Of a stretch of DNA of 64,000 bases, positions 44,447-53,173 are shown piece after piece. Each line of letters begins with the position of its first letter. The stretch's first letter is position 1. The notes beneath the pieces are model-generated. The model saw only the letters and a list, made by a program, of their open reading frames with translations. It searched no databases and was not told the DNA's origin. The translations under genes were made by a program, and so were the position numbers. Source of the DNA: [Phormidium] sp. LEGE 05292. Its GTDB lineage: Bacteria > Cyanobacteriota > Cyanobacteriia > Cyanobacteriales > Aerosakkonemataceae. The DNA lies in assembly GCF_015207735.1 (NCBI RefSeq), contig NZ_JADEWG010000002.1, positions 1 through 64,000 of the forward strand. Direction: 5' to 3'.

Positions 44447-45694
44447 ATGAATTTGACATTGCCAATTACCGGAACAACAAGAAAATTTATTACCACAAAT
44501 GGAAAGGAAATCTTTTTTAATTCAGGCATTGGAGGAATAGTTGTTGACACTGAGGGAAAAGAGTATTTTGATTTTGTTCTCGGTTTAGGTCCAGTGTCAA
44601 TCGGTCATGCGAACTCTGAATTTAATAGTATGCTTCTTGAACAACTCACTAAAGGAGTGCTTTTACCAACATATAGTTTCATACATACTGAGTATTGTGA
44701 ACTCTTATCACAACATTATCCAAATTGGAAAACGGTATGTCTTTTCAAAAGCAGCTCTGAGGCAGTTGCAGCAGCGTTGCGACTAGTAGGCATGAGATTC
44801 ACACAAAAAGGCATAATTCGGTGTGGTTATATTGGTTGGCATGATGTTCATCTTGCTTGTACTCCTAAATGGCACGCTCCTAGAGGTTCATTGGAACGTG
44901 AATCTCTATATTTTACCCAGGGTATGCGTGGGGTTAGCAATATGGAACCAGTTTATAATTGGTTGGATGACAACATTTCTACACTTGAATCACTCTTAGT
45001 TAAATACGAGAAAAATATATCATGTTTTATTTGTGATTTTTATGCATTAGGAGACAATGCTTTAGATAAATTAAGACAGTTACAATTACTCTGCCGTAAA
45101 AGAGGGGTAGCCATAATTGTCGATGAAACTAAAACCTCTGGGCGACTTAATCCTGGTGGAATTACTATGGATGAGAATGTAGATGTTGACTTCGTTATAT
45201 TAGGCAAGGCTATTGGCAATGGTATTCCTCTAGCATCTTTAATGGTCAAGAATGTTAATGATTGGAACTTTACAGATTCACGTATCGGCGGCACTTTTTC
45301 TCGAGATACACTTGGTGCGGCAGCAGGTGTAGCACAGATCAGTTTAATGACTCAATGGAACGGTTATCTTCAATTACCACGAACTGGTATTCGAGTTTGT
45401 AATACAATCAACAAGGCTATCGACGTAGCTCAAGTGTCTCAATTTGTTAAAGTGGTTCCTATGTTTAGTGGAGCATTATTTGAACTGCGATATAGCCAAT
45501 TAATAGTAAAAAATATTAAGAAACGTGCTTTATTAGAGAGATGTTTTATTGATAACGGAATTTTAATAATGGATGGACATTGCAATTATATTTGCTTAGA
45601 GCATGAAAATATTGATTGGGAAAACCTGACTAATTCATGTGTGAAAGCTCTACTACAATGGAAAACCTTGTTACTCAAACTAAAATGTGATTAA
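44447..45694 (+). CDS. Class III PLP-dependent aminotransferase
   Basis: The 415-residue protein is of the ornithine/GSA aminotransferase class: GGIVVDTEGKEYFDFVLGLG early, KSSSEAVAAALRL, the cofactor Asp in IIVDETKTSG, and the PLP Lys in LGKAIGNGIPLA (about 255). It resembles glutamate-1-semialdehyde aminomutase relatives and the sugar or cyclitol aminotransferases of natural-product pathways. It ends 31 bases before the convergent radical SAM gene. Flanking IS fragments suggest both were carried in together. The substrate cannot be told from sequence. Confidence 0.85.
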   Translation: MNLTLPITGTTRKFITTNGKEIFFNSGIGGIVVDTEGKEYFDFVLGLGPVSIGHANSEFNSMLLEQLTKGVLLPTYSFIHTEYCELLSQHYPNWKTVCLFKSSSEAVAAALRLVGMRFTQKGIIRCGYIGWHDVHLACTPKWHAPRGSLERESLYFTQGMRGVSNMEPVYNWLDDNISTLESLLVKYEKNISCFICDFYALGDNALDKLRQLQLLCRKRGVAIIVDETKTSGRLNPGGITMDENVDVDFVILGKAIGNGIPLASLMVKNVNDWNFTDSRIGGTFSRDTLGAAAGVAQISLMTQWNGYLQLPRTGIRVCNTINKAIDVAQVSQFVKVVPMFSGALFELRYSQLIVKNIKKRALLERCFIDNGILIMDGHCNYICLEHENIDWENLTNSCVKALLQWKTLLLKLKCD

Positions 45695-45725
45695 AACTAT
45701 TTAAAAACATTAAAAAATTTGTGTT

Positions 45726-46601
45726 CTAAGTATAACAACCATTTTCCTCATCAGGATTGATATTTTCAAGATGTTCAAGAAAGTCCCAGTCTACCAAGTT
45801 TTCTAGCGGAACTTTTTGCTTATCTTCCCAAGTTTTGCGTTTTAACTGCTCGTGAGAAAATACAAGACCAACACTTCCCAAACATTTTGCACAAGTTCTT
45901 AATGGCTCATCAGATGCAAGGTATTCTTTTAGCTGATCTGACAAATTTGAACTCCCATCAAGAGGTATACCATCTTTGAATAAATCTTTAGAATTTTGAT
46001 TAATGGTATGGGACTGAGGACATTTATAAAAGTATCCTTCATGCACTGAATGACAGCCCCATTGATGTGCAATTTGGCAAGTTGAATAAATGCGTCTTAT
46101 CAAATCTATATCATCCGTACCTAGACCAGAATGAGACTCTCTGAAGAATTTGTAAGTCTTGTTTTCAATGTCAACTCCAAATTCTTTTCCCCGAATATAT
46201 AGTTTATTAAGGGTTTCAGTAGAGATTTCAAAGCCAGGATAAGAAGAAATTTCAATAACATCAATTAACTTCCACAAATCATCAGAAGTTTTACCAAGAA
46301 GGATGCCATTAGTTACAATCTTGATTTTATCTGCGATACCAGTAGAAATTGTTCTGAGAACAATTTCGGTTAATAAAGGATGAAGTAGTGGCTCGCCACC
46401 CAATAATCTCAAGGTTTGAGCATGATAAGACTTGGCTAAAATTCTTAGTGATTTTTCAATAGCTTCTGGAGCAGAAAATCTAGTTTTGGATATAGGGGAT
46501 AGATGACTACAAGCTCGGCAAGAAAGATTACAGTGTGAAACAACATCAATCTCTAGTATTTCAGATTCAATACGGTGATCGTCCTTTATATAATAGGCCA
46601 T
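45726..46601 (-). CDS. Radical SAM enzyme with extra Cys-rich C-terminus
   Basis: The 291-residue protein has the [4Fe-4S] motif CNLSCRAC (Cys24, 28, 31) after EIDVVSHC, a LLGGEPLLHP motif and an ISSYPG strand. The C-terminal part has further Cys residues (STCQIAHQWGC, YKCPQ, CAKCLG), compatible with an auxiliary cluster of SPASM or twitch type. It is convergent with the aminotransferase. Related enzymes act on peptides, sugars or cofactors; the substrate is unknown. Confidence 0.85.
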   Translation of the reverse strand: MAYYIKDDHRIESEILEIDVVSHCNLSCRACSHLSPISKTRFSAPEAIEKSLRILAKSYHAQTLRLLGGEPLLHPLLTEIVLRTISTGIADKIKIVTNGILLGKTSDDLWKLIDVIEISSYPGFEISTETLNKLYIRGKEFGVDIENKTYKFFRESHSGLGTDDIDLIRRIYSTCQIAHQWGCHSVHEGYFYKCPQSHTINQNSKDLFKDGIPLDGSSNLSDQLKEYLASDEPLRTCAKCLGSVGLVFSHEQLKRKTWEDKQKVPLENLVDWDFLEHLENINPDEENGCYT

Positions 46602-46712
46602 AACTTTATGTATTTAAGTTTGATTTAGTAGCATATAATATTATAACTCCTAAGAAACACATTCTCAAACCCCTATGGTTGATGGATTTCAGCTGATTGT
46701 GTTTCTTCGATC

Positions 46713-46757
46713 CTTTGCGGATGCGTTAGCGTAGCCTGCCGCAGGCATTCGCGTCCG
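46713..46757 (+). repeat. Palindrome-rich dispersed repeat
   Basis: GCGTAGCCTGCCGCAGGC with flanking GCGGATGC and ATTCGCGTCC makes nested inverted repeats. It resembles short GC-rich repeats that occur in many copies in filamentous cyanobacteria. A single copy is seen here, beside the IS4-like remnant. Confidence 0.5.
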
Positions 46758-46765
46758 TTGGGGGC

Positions 46766-47189
46766 TCAGATCTTGCACCTGTAAAAATAGATGTCAAAAC
46801 CGAGACTACGTATAAGAGGAATCAATCGTTGAAGCTCAAGTAAAAAAAGAGACACAAGTATTTGAGGAAACAAACATTCAACAGCAGTTTGTGCAGCCTC
46901 ACCCCAATCAGGTAAATCAGATCGTTGAGTTAATAAATAAGTCCAGTGAGCGAGCAGATAAGCAATTAGAGAGAGGATGAGCCAACGATACATTCCCAGC
47001 AATGAACCTTGACCGAAACGATGTAAGCCAAAACGGTGTTTGGCCGTTTTAAACCATCCTTCGATCTGCCACCTCCGCTTGCCCCACCATTTAATCGTAC
47101 TAGCTTTCAGGGGTTTAGGAGATAAAACAAAACGTTTTTCTCGCTTACCATTATCACGTTTGAGATAGTACCAAGCAACCGAAATTAGT
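46766..47189 (-). pseudogene. IS4-like DDE transposase, C-terminal fragment
   Basis: The minus strand reads ISVAWYYLKRDNGKREKRF, then WWGKRRWQIEGWFKTAKHRF with the catalytic Glu, then RFGQGSLLGMYRWLILSLIA and a hydrophobic tail, ending just inside CAGATCTTGCACC. The open frame from an internal ATG (47002) covers only the end. The N-terminal catalytic Asp residues are missing because the next IS begins at about 47190. Confidence 0.75.
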
Positions 47190-48033
47190 GGGTTTAGACT
47201 ATGAACGGTTAATTGAGTTAATCAATCAAGCGGAGAGCTTACATAATCAAAAACAAAAAGCAATCGAACAAAAGAAAACAAGAATAATCTTACGCTGGCG
47301 GGGGAAGACAGGCTAAGTTAAGTGTAACCGACCAAGTTCTCCTAACGTTAGTATATCTACATCACTTGCCGACATTCCAGATGTTAGGAGTTCAGTTTGG
47401 GGTGAGCGAATCAGCGGCCAACTATATATTTCATTACTGGCTGGGAATATTCAGAGAACTGTTGCCAGCGTCCTTAGTAGAACAAGTAAAAAAAAACGAC
47501 TCAGAGTGGGCATGGATTGAAGAAATATTAAGTCAATTTGAATTAATAGTGGATAGCTGCGAGCAGCCAAGGGAAAGACCAACAGAGTACCAAGAGCAAA
47601 AAAGTATTACTCAGGAAAGAAGAAAAAGCACACATTTAAAAACCAATTTATAGTGATGCCCACAGGTAAAGAACTCGTGGATGTAGCAGTAGGAAAACCT
47701 GGTGCAACCAGCGATATAACTCTCTGGCGAGAACGAGCCAGGGAGTTAAGCGATAACCAAAAATTTCAAGGAGATAAAGCTTATGTAGGAGAACCAGCGA
47801 TTGACACACCTCATAAGAAAACTAGAAATAAAGGTATCACGGTTGAGCAGAAACAAGATAATCAAAAAAAAGCTCGAAAAAGAGTGGTGGTAGAACACTT
47901 AATTAGACTCGTGAAAACTTTCCGGATAGCAGCCGAAAGATTCCGGTTAAAATCGACAACTTATGAACCAGTAATTCTGGCTGTATGCGGATTAATTAGA
48001 TGGCGGATAGGTGCGCTCGTTCTCAGTAGCTAA
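47190..48033 (+). pseudogene. IS5-superfamily transposase with stop and frameshift
   Basis: Translation from 47190 gives VGLDYERLIELINQAE, a stop after WRGKTG, then VTDQVLLTLVYLHHLPTFQ and PRERPTEYQEQK. The frame then shifts at the A-rich stretch near 47600; the other frame continues KKKKHTFKNQFIVMPTGKEL, GDKAYVG and VVVEHLIRLVKTFR with the last catalytic Glu. These are HTH_Tnp_4 plus DDE_Tnp_4 features. Two disruptions make it probably dead. It abuts the IS4-like remnant. Confidence 0.75.
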
Positions 48034-48445
48034 AAAGCCTAACGTTTGGATTTGAATATGGAATAAGATTACCTAAAAAATCTACCACATTTTGACTGCA
48101 ACACTGTCAAAGCCTTATGTAACCGTTGGTTTTTGACTACCTGCCCTTTAGGGGGCAGGTAGTCAAAAACCAATATTAGAAAGGCTTTGGTAGTTTTTGG
48201 AGATGTCTATTTGGGCGCGATCGTCTAACTTGTCCGCCCCCAAATACAAAATCTTCTGGCGGGAAGGGAGTAAGCTAGGGTGGGCATTGCCCACCAACAG
48301 GAGAATCAGCTTTTCACGATGGGCAATGCCCATCCTACAAAAAACAGCAAGCGACTGGTAGTAATTTATAGAGTAGTTCAGGTATAATAAAGGACTGATA
48401 GTCAGAAATCAAGAGAAAAGTTAATATCTTTTACTACATTTAATT
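48034..48445. repeat. Gene-free stretch with three inverted-repeat structures
   Basis: At 48126-48173 two 21-base arms (GGTTTTTGACTACCTGCCC and its complement) pair perfectly around a six-base loop. At 48199-48209 is GGAGATGTCTA, which recurs near 52257 and 52326. At 48279-48295 and 48318-48334 two palindromes (GGTGGGCATTGCCCACC, GATGGGCAATGCCCATC) face each other like a REP pair. No open frame was seen. Confidence 0.75.
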
Positions 48446-50020
48446 ATGAAAAATGTATCAGACCTAATTCTAGAATGCAACAATGATTATTCTAAATTAG
48501 AAAAAAATTATGAGATATATGGCTATGGATCACTGGTTCTCGATCCATACAACTCGATTAAGCAAATTCAAACATCTTTATCTTTTCTTTCAGTATCAAT
48601 AATTATACCCTCATATAATTGTCGAGATACAGTAATTGTATGCCTAAAAGCATTAGCCAAAAGTAGCTTTAATAATAGACATTCTGACCAACTTGAAGTC
48701 ATAGTTGTAGATGATGGCTCTTCTGATGGAACTTTTGAAGCGCTGATTGAATTGCGTATTGGTCTTAAATACTCAGTCATAAGACAAGCACATTTTGGAC
48801 GTGCTCATGCAATGAATACGGGAATTGCAGCATCTACGGGAGATATAATTATTTCTTGCGATGCTGATATGATTTTGTCAGTTCATACAATAAGTGAACT
48901 AGTAAAACGCCATAGTGTTCTGGAAGAAGAAGTAGTTTTAATCGGTTTTCGTAGCAATATTCATGGTGTTTCGTTAGATATAGCCCAGAACCTTGTCGGA
49001 CATTTACCAAAATTTTGGGATGATAACCGCTATCACTATGATTGGCCGGGATGGCCAGAAAACATGATGCAAGTGACTAAGCATTTGAAACTTCTGGGTG
49101 ATGGGAGAAAACTCTGGCTAACTGACACTATTACACCTAGTGATGAAATCTGGACTTTGCCGCGTATGGTATATGGTGCGTTATTTAGTATGCGGCGCAG
49201 TTTGATAAACCGTATAGGCGGCTTTGAAGAAAAATTTCAAGGATGGGGATGGGAAGACACTTGGATCGGTACGCTGGCAATTTGTGAAGGTGCTCTTATT
49301 ATTCCAGTTCCTTCAGCAACTGGGTATCATCTCGATCATCCCGATCGCTCACCATCAAAATGGGAAGAATCTCGACAAAATTTTACTTTAATGGAACAAC
49401 TTTCACGACAATCATTGAATACAGCTAAATCTAATTATTTAGAAAATGCTCTTGCTAGGATTGTAGAGTACTATGAAAACAAATTTCGGTTTTATGAGCA
49501 AGAATTAACAACAGAGTTTGAAAGTATAAACCGCATAAAAAAATTTTTAGATGATGAAGCTAATACAGCTTTTTATCACTTTTGTCTTGGTCAATATAAA
49601 TTGGCAATCTCATATTATTGTGAAGCTCAAGAGATGAAACCACAGGATCTTGCTAATTATGCTCGGTGCTACTTTGAGATAGGTAATCCAAATGCGGGAC
49701 TTGAAATATTAGCAGATGCTCTTCAATGTTTTCCAGATGACCCATTACTCTTGATGGAGTCAATCTGGCACTATGCTCGTCTTAATAAAATTTCAACAGT
49801 GAAGAAACTTTTTTACGATATGTTATCTGTGATATCAAATGACCCAATTTGCCTTTATCTACTCCGTCATTCACCTGAAGAACATACAAATCGTGGATGG
49901 AAATATTTGCAACAAGGATTTGTAAATTTGGCATGGCGCGACTTTACGGCAGCACTTCTACTGGACTGTGATTATAAAGAAGCACATTATGGGTGGGAGC
50001 AGTGCGACAAGAGAAACTGA
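48446..50020 (+). CDS. GT2-family glycosyltransferase with TPR-like C-terminus
   Basis: The 524-residue protein has a GT-A domain (about 50-300): VSIIIPSYNCRDTV, IVVDDGSSDGT, HAMNTGIAASTGDIIISCDA with the DxD-like CDAD, and a late QGWGWEDTWIG motif shared with GalNAc- and galactosyltransferases. Residues about 370-520 are helical repeats of TPR type (NTAFYHFCLGQYKLAISYY and GWKYLQQGFVNLAWRDFTAA). A gene for a methyltransferase-like protein follows 34 bases later. The acceptor is unknown. Confidence 0.88.
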   Translation: MKNVSDLILECNNDYSKLEKNYEIYGYGSLVLDPYNSIKQIQTSLSFLSVSIIIPSYNCRDTVIVCLKALAKSSFNNRHSDQLEVIVVDDGSSDGTFEALIELRIGLKYSVIRQAHFGRAHAMNTGIAASTGDIIISCDADMILSVHTISELVKRHSVLEEEVVLIGFRSNIHGVSLDIAQNLVGHLPKFWDDNRYHYDWPGWPENMMQVTKHLKLLGDGRKLWLTDTITPSDEIWTLPRMVYGALFSMRRSLINRIGGFEEKFQGWGWEDTWIGTLAICEGALIIPVPSATGYHLDHPDRSPSKWEESRQNFTLMEQLSRQSLNTAKSNYLENALARIVEYYENKFRFYEQELTTEFESINRIKKFLDDEANTAFYHFCLGQYKLAISYYCEAQEMKPQDLANYARCYFEIGNPNAGLEILADALQCFPDDPLLLMESIWHYARLNKISTVKKLFYDMLSVISNDPICLYLLRHSPEEHTNRGWKYLQQGFVNLAWRDFTAALLLDCDYKEAHYGWEQCDKRN

Positions 50021-50054
50021 TAAATCATAAAATATCAATTGGGAGCAAACACAA

Positions 50055-50714
50055 ATGGGACGAAAACAAGCACTTTTTCACGGTGATGATCGGCGTTTTG
50101 ATGATCTAGCTGATTTTGTAGGAAATTATTTCACAAATAATGTTAAGTATATAGCTGATGTCGCTGGAGGACAAGGAATGTTAAGCCGGCTTCTCAAAAA
50201 GAAGTATAACTTTGAGTGTGAAGTTATTGATCCTCGTGAATATAGCCTAAAAGGTGTGTTTCATCGTAAAACATACTTCAAAGTTGAGATGGCAGCTTAC
50301 TATGATCTTTTACTTGGATTACATCCAGACGGGGCATTGCCAGAGTTAGTGCTAGCATCAATCATACGACCAACTCTTATAGTACCATGCTGTAATTTCT
50401 GGTCTCCTTGCCGTATGGGTATTAAGGAGATGATTGCAGATATTCAATGTTGGTACAAAGAACATGAAGTATCTTATGATATAGTTTGTTTTCCGTTTTC
50501 TGGCCCCTACAACATTGGAATGATAACGACTCCACCAATTTCTTCACCAGTAAAAATTCGAGAGGTTGGTTCACATCTAAATAAATCAGATCAAATTACT
50601 GAAATCAGAGGTGCACGCCGTCAATTTAAGGCTAAGGCACGAAGTAGTAAATTTGTAAAATCGAAGGGGTGTTGTATACAAACCAATGTTACGAGCGATC
50701 CTGGGACGACATAG
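50055..50714 (+). CDS. Methyltransferase-like protein, unusual C-terminus
   Basis: The 219-residue product has IADVAGGQGMLSRLLKKKY (SAM-binding glycine loop) followed by VIDPRE, which suits a class I methyltransferase. VPCCNFWSP lies where the catalytic loop would be. From about residue 175 the sequence becomes basic and low in order (RRQFKAKARSSKFVKSKG), which looks like readthrough into non-homologous DNA after a break. It is the second gene after the GT2 gene on the same strand. Confidence 0.6.
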   Translation: MGRKQALFHGDDRRFDDLADFVGNYFTNNVKYIADVAGGQGMLSRLLKKKYNFECEVIDPREYSLKGVFHRKTYFKVEMAAYYDLLLGLHPDGALPELVLASIIRPTLIVPCCNFWSPCRMGIKEMIADIQCWYKEHEVSYDIVCFPFSGPYNIGMITTPPISSPVKIREVGSHLNKSDQITEIRGARRQFKAKARSSKFVKSKGCCIQTNVTSDPGTT

Positions 50715-51328
50715 TGGGATGGCGTCATTCGTGACAGGTTAAGAAAGTGGGGCAAATGTCAATGAGCGAATATACTCAATTTATCCCAAAAGAAAGAGAA
50801 TATCACCTGGTCGGGGAGAGGGAAAAGGCAATCAGTGATTGCCTTTTCCCTCTCGGTATGATAAATAGGCTCATTTTTCCAACAAAGGAGAGCTTTCGGA
50901 ACATACCCTTTCGATCGGAAACTACTGGTATCCAGTTCAAAAAGGCTCTTATCTAAATGTTTTGGCTGGTGTGCCCATTTCTTGGTCAAATAATTTGGCA
51001 TATTCTGTTTCAAATTCTGACCAGGGTATCAGTTTGGCCATGATTACGCATCGACTATCTGCTTAACTTTTTCAGAAACGATGAAACATATCCAAAAAAT
51101 TTTGCAGGTTTCGCAGTATCAATTACCAGTTATGCTGGAAAAACAAGCACACAAAACACCTAGAGAGCAGTTAGTTAATTATGATGAACTGAGGGAATAC
51201 TTTGATAATACTCCTTTTTCAGTTTTTTTTACGACCGTACTTCAGGTGGCGACCCCCTTGTTTAGCAAATGTTTTGATGGCTAAAGTACAAGTATATGGT
51301 GGGAGTTCAAGTATAAATTGCATGCCAT
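50715..51328. other. Degenerate stretch with palindrome and small orphan frames
   Basis: A 39-base palindrome occupies 50816-50854. A plus frame near 50885-51060 reads as coding-like (SIGNYWYPVQKGSYLNVLAG) but has no start. A 67-codon frame at 51081-51284 (MKHIQKILQVSQYQLPVML) has no recognised family. These may be pieces of one lost gene. No complete gene is supported. Confidence 0.4.
50816..50854 (+). repeat. 39-base palindrome
   Basis: GAGAGGGAAAAGGCAATCA and TGATTGCCTTTTCCCTCTC are perfect 19-base arms around one base. It can form a long hairpin on either strand. Because it is symmetrical, both strands encode EREKA(I)(S/T)DCLFPL in small frames, which should not be mistaken for genes. 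Confidence 0.8.
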
Positions 51329-52021
51329 TTAACCCCCTTTGATAAAAGACTTTTTACTCAAAAACACCTGCCACCCTTTCTCAAGAATCTCTATGTGGCT
51401 TGAGAAAATCTCTAGAAATACATCTATCGCATCGCTTGGCTTCTCAATCGGTGTTTCATACTCGTAGTCGTCAAAGATCAATATACCTCCTACCTTGAGG
51501 AGATCCCAACATAACACTGCATCCCGAAGTACATCTGTTGTAATATGCGATCCATCAATATAAATAAGATCATAACTTTCAAGGGGAAGCATTCTAAGGA
51601 TTTTTTTAGATTGACCAACCATTTTATCGACTTTGTTTTGTGATCCTGTTTTAGAAATGTTAAAATCAAATGAATGCTCAACTAACATATTTTCAAAAAC
51701 ATCAACGCAAGTTATGCTAGCAGTTGGGCTGGTAAGAATATGATCTAGTAGATAACAAGTAGACATCCCCTCAAAACTGCCTACTTCTAAAGCGTTTAGC
51801 CCTGGATAACCAACAAACCCTTTTAGTAATCGCTCCCAATTTGGAATATGCCAACTGAACCAATCAGTTGTAAACTGATATCCTTTTTCCTTACTCTGAT
51901 GCCATCCTCTTAAAGTATGTACCTGTTGGATATAAGCAGCAGCTTCCTCAAAATTACCTTGTTTAGCACAAGTTAAAGCTAAATCCTCATATATCTTTAA
52001 ATTTTCTGGAGTGATATTCAT
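51329..52021 (-). CDS. Class I SAM methyltransferase (Methyltransf_24 type)
   Basis: The 230-residue protein starts with a single TPR-like helical pair (ALTCAKQGNFEEAAAYIQQV), then LNALEVGSFEGMSTCYLLDH (SAM-binding loop), ITCVDVFE, YDLIYIDGSHITTDVLRDAV and GGILIFDDY. This is the class-24 pattern seen in sugar and small-molecule O- or N-methyltransferases. It lies at the downstream end of the glycosyltransferase operon, on the same strand, after a spacer of about 295 bases. Confidence 0.85.
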   Translation of the reverse strand: MNITPENLKIYEDLALTCAKQGNFEEAAAYIQQVHTLRGWHQSKEKGYQFTTDWFSWHIPNWERLLKGFVGYPGLNALEVGSFEGMSTCYLLDHILTSPTASITCVDVFENMLVEHSFDFNISKTGSQNKVDKMVGQSKKILRMLPLESYDLIYIDGSHITTDVLRDAVLCWDLLKVGGILIFDDYEYETPIEKPSDAIDVFLEIFSSHIEILEKGWQVFLSKKSFIKGG

Positions 52022-52316
52022 AATTTTTTTCTTTGAATGCTAATGAAACAAAAGTTATGCTAAGAATAGCATCCGTTGTGCCAGGCGTAAAGTTAAACTA
52101 AGCCAAAACCTCACGATTTCGACTCGTCTTCAAAACGGGACGTGAGACTTTCTCCTCCTCCCGCTCCTCTCTGATAGGCGTATAGCAGCGAACCCTATGT
52201 TTACGCCTACACCTATCTAGTTTTTACAAATTTTCTTTAGGTCGTTGAAAGTACATTAGACATCTCCAATAATCCCTAAAAATAGGGCGGAAACCCTTGT
52301 ATATCAAGACCAAAAT
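52022..52316. other. Spacer with copies of GGAGATGTCTA
   Basis: TAGACATCTCC at 52257-52267 and GGAGATGTCTA at 52326-52336 face each other around about 58 bases; the second lies in the last codons of the glycosyltransferase gene. A third copy is at 48199. The motif resembles an IS end. No frame was seen. Confidence 0.55.
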
Positions 52317-53108
52317 TTAATTTATGGAGATGTCTATTGCATTTAACCAAGGGAAAATCCCTTGGTATCTAATATCCATTGCTTTATTGCCAGATCTAAA
52401 ATATTCAATCATGCCTTTTTCATCGCTTGAATGTAATCTATAATTAACTGTACGAAAACCAGTTGATGCACCATAATGAGTACGGACTAGATGGTTGCTA
52501 AGAATTGCATCTGCACGATAGCCATTGAACCATAAATGCCCTACTTGAGTCAGTGTATGCTTACTAATTGCCATACAGTTTGTGTCAACAAGAAAAGGAT
52601 TTTCTTTATAGAAATCAACAAGTGATGAATCAAGCCCATCAGAAACGCTTTCATATGACTCAAAACGTTTCCAGTAGCCGAGACTATCACAGTTATCGTC
52701 AAGTACCCAAGTTCCATCTTCTCGGCAAATCCGCCTAAGAGCAAATACCCATTGAACTTCAAACCTATTTATAGTCTCTATACATATTCTAACATGAGTA
52801 GGATCTAACCAGTTGTCTTCGTCAAGAAAAAAAATAATTTCTGCTTCAACAAGATACGAGAAACCAGCATATATTCGATGTCCATTAAAGCCATGCCCAC
52901 CTGTGTTATTCGGAAGAGTTATAAGATGAATTGGTATGCGTGAAGATTTAAAATCTTTTACAATATTAAATACGATATCTTGATAATCTTTTCCATCTAT
53001 GACAATGAGGTGGCTTAAGTTGTCGTAGTTTTGTTTTTGCACACTTTCTAGGCATGAGTAAAGGTGTAAATTTCCAATAGTTGGCGTAATAATAACAGCA
53101 GATTTCAT
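52317..53108 (-). CDS. GT2-like glycosyltransferase
   Basis: ATG 53108 (MKSAVIITPTIGN) with GAGG upstream is preferred to the longer frame from 53123. The 263-residue GT-A protein has VQKQNYDNLSHLIVIDGKD, IIFFLDEDNWLDP (DxD-like motif), and a late HLVRTHYGASTGF. The last residues (DISIN) come from the GGAGATGTCTA repeat, so the natural C-terminus may have been replaced. It lies downstream of the kinase-like gene. Confidence 0.82.
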   Translation of the reverse strand: MKSAVIITPTIGNLHLYSCLESVQKQNYDNLSHLIVIDGKDYQDIVFNIVKDFKSSRIPIHLITLPNNTGGHGFNGHRIYAGFSYLVEAEIIFFLDEDNWLDPTHVRICIETINRFEVQWVFALRRICREDGTWVLDDNCDSLGYWKRFESYESVSDGLDSSLVDFYKENPFLVDTNCMAISKHTLTQVGHLWFNGYRADAILSNHLVRTHYGASTGFRTVNYRLHSSDEKGMIEYFRSGNKAMDIRYQGIFPWLNAIDISIN

Positions 53109-53173
53109 ACAAGAGTACCTCAAGATTTAGATTACTAATTTGTTTAATCTTAATGATTTAACCACCTTTTTAT

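Noticed and set aside
44447-46601. RiPP cluster (radical SAM with a precursor peptide).
   Set aside because: No short leader-core peptide frame was seen next to the radical SAM gene, and the neighbours are sugar-type enzymes.
50747-51013. Two opposite-strand small proteins sharing DCLFPL.
   Set aside because: Both arise from the 39-base palindrome at 50816-50854 and lack ribosome binding sites.
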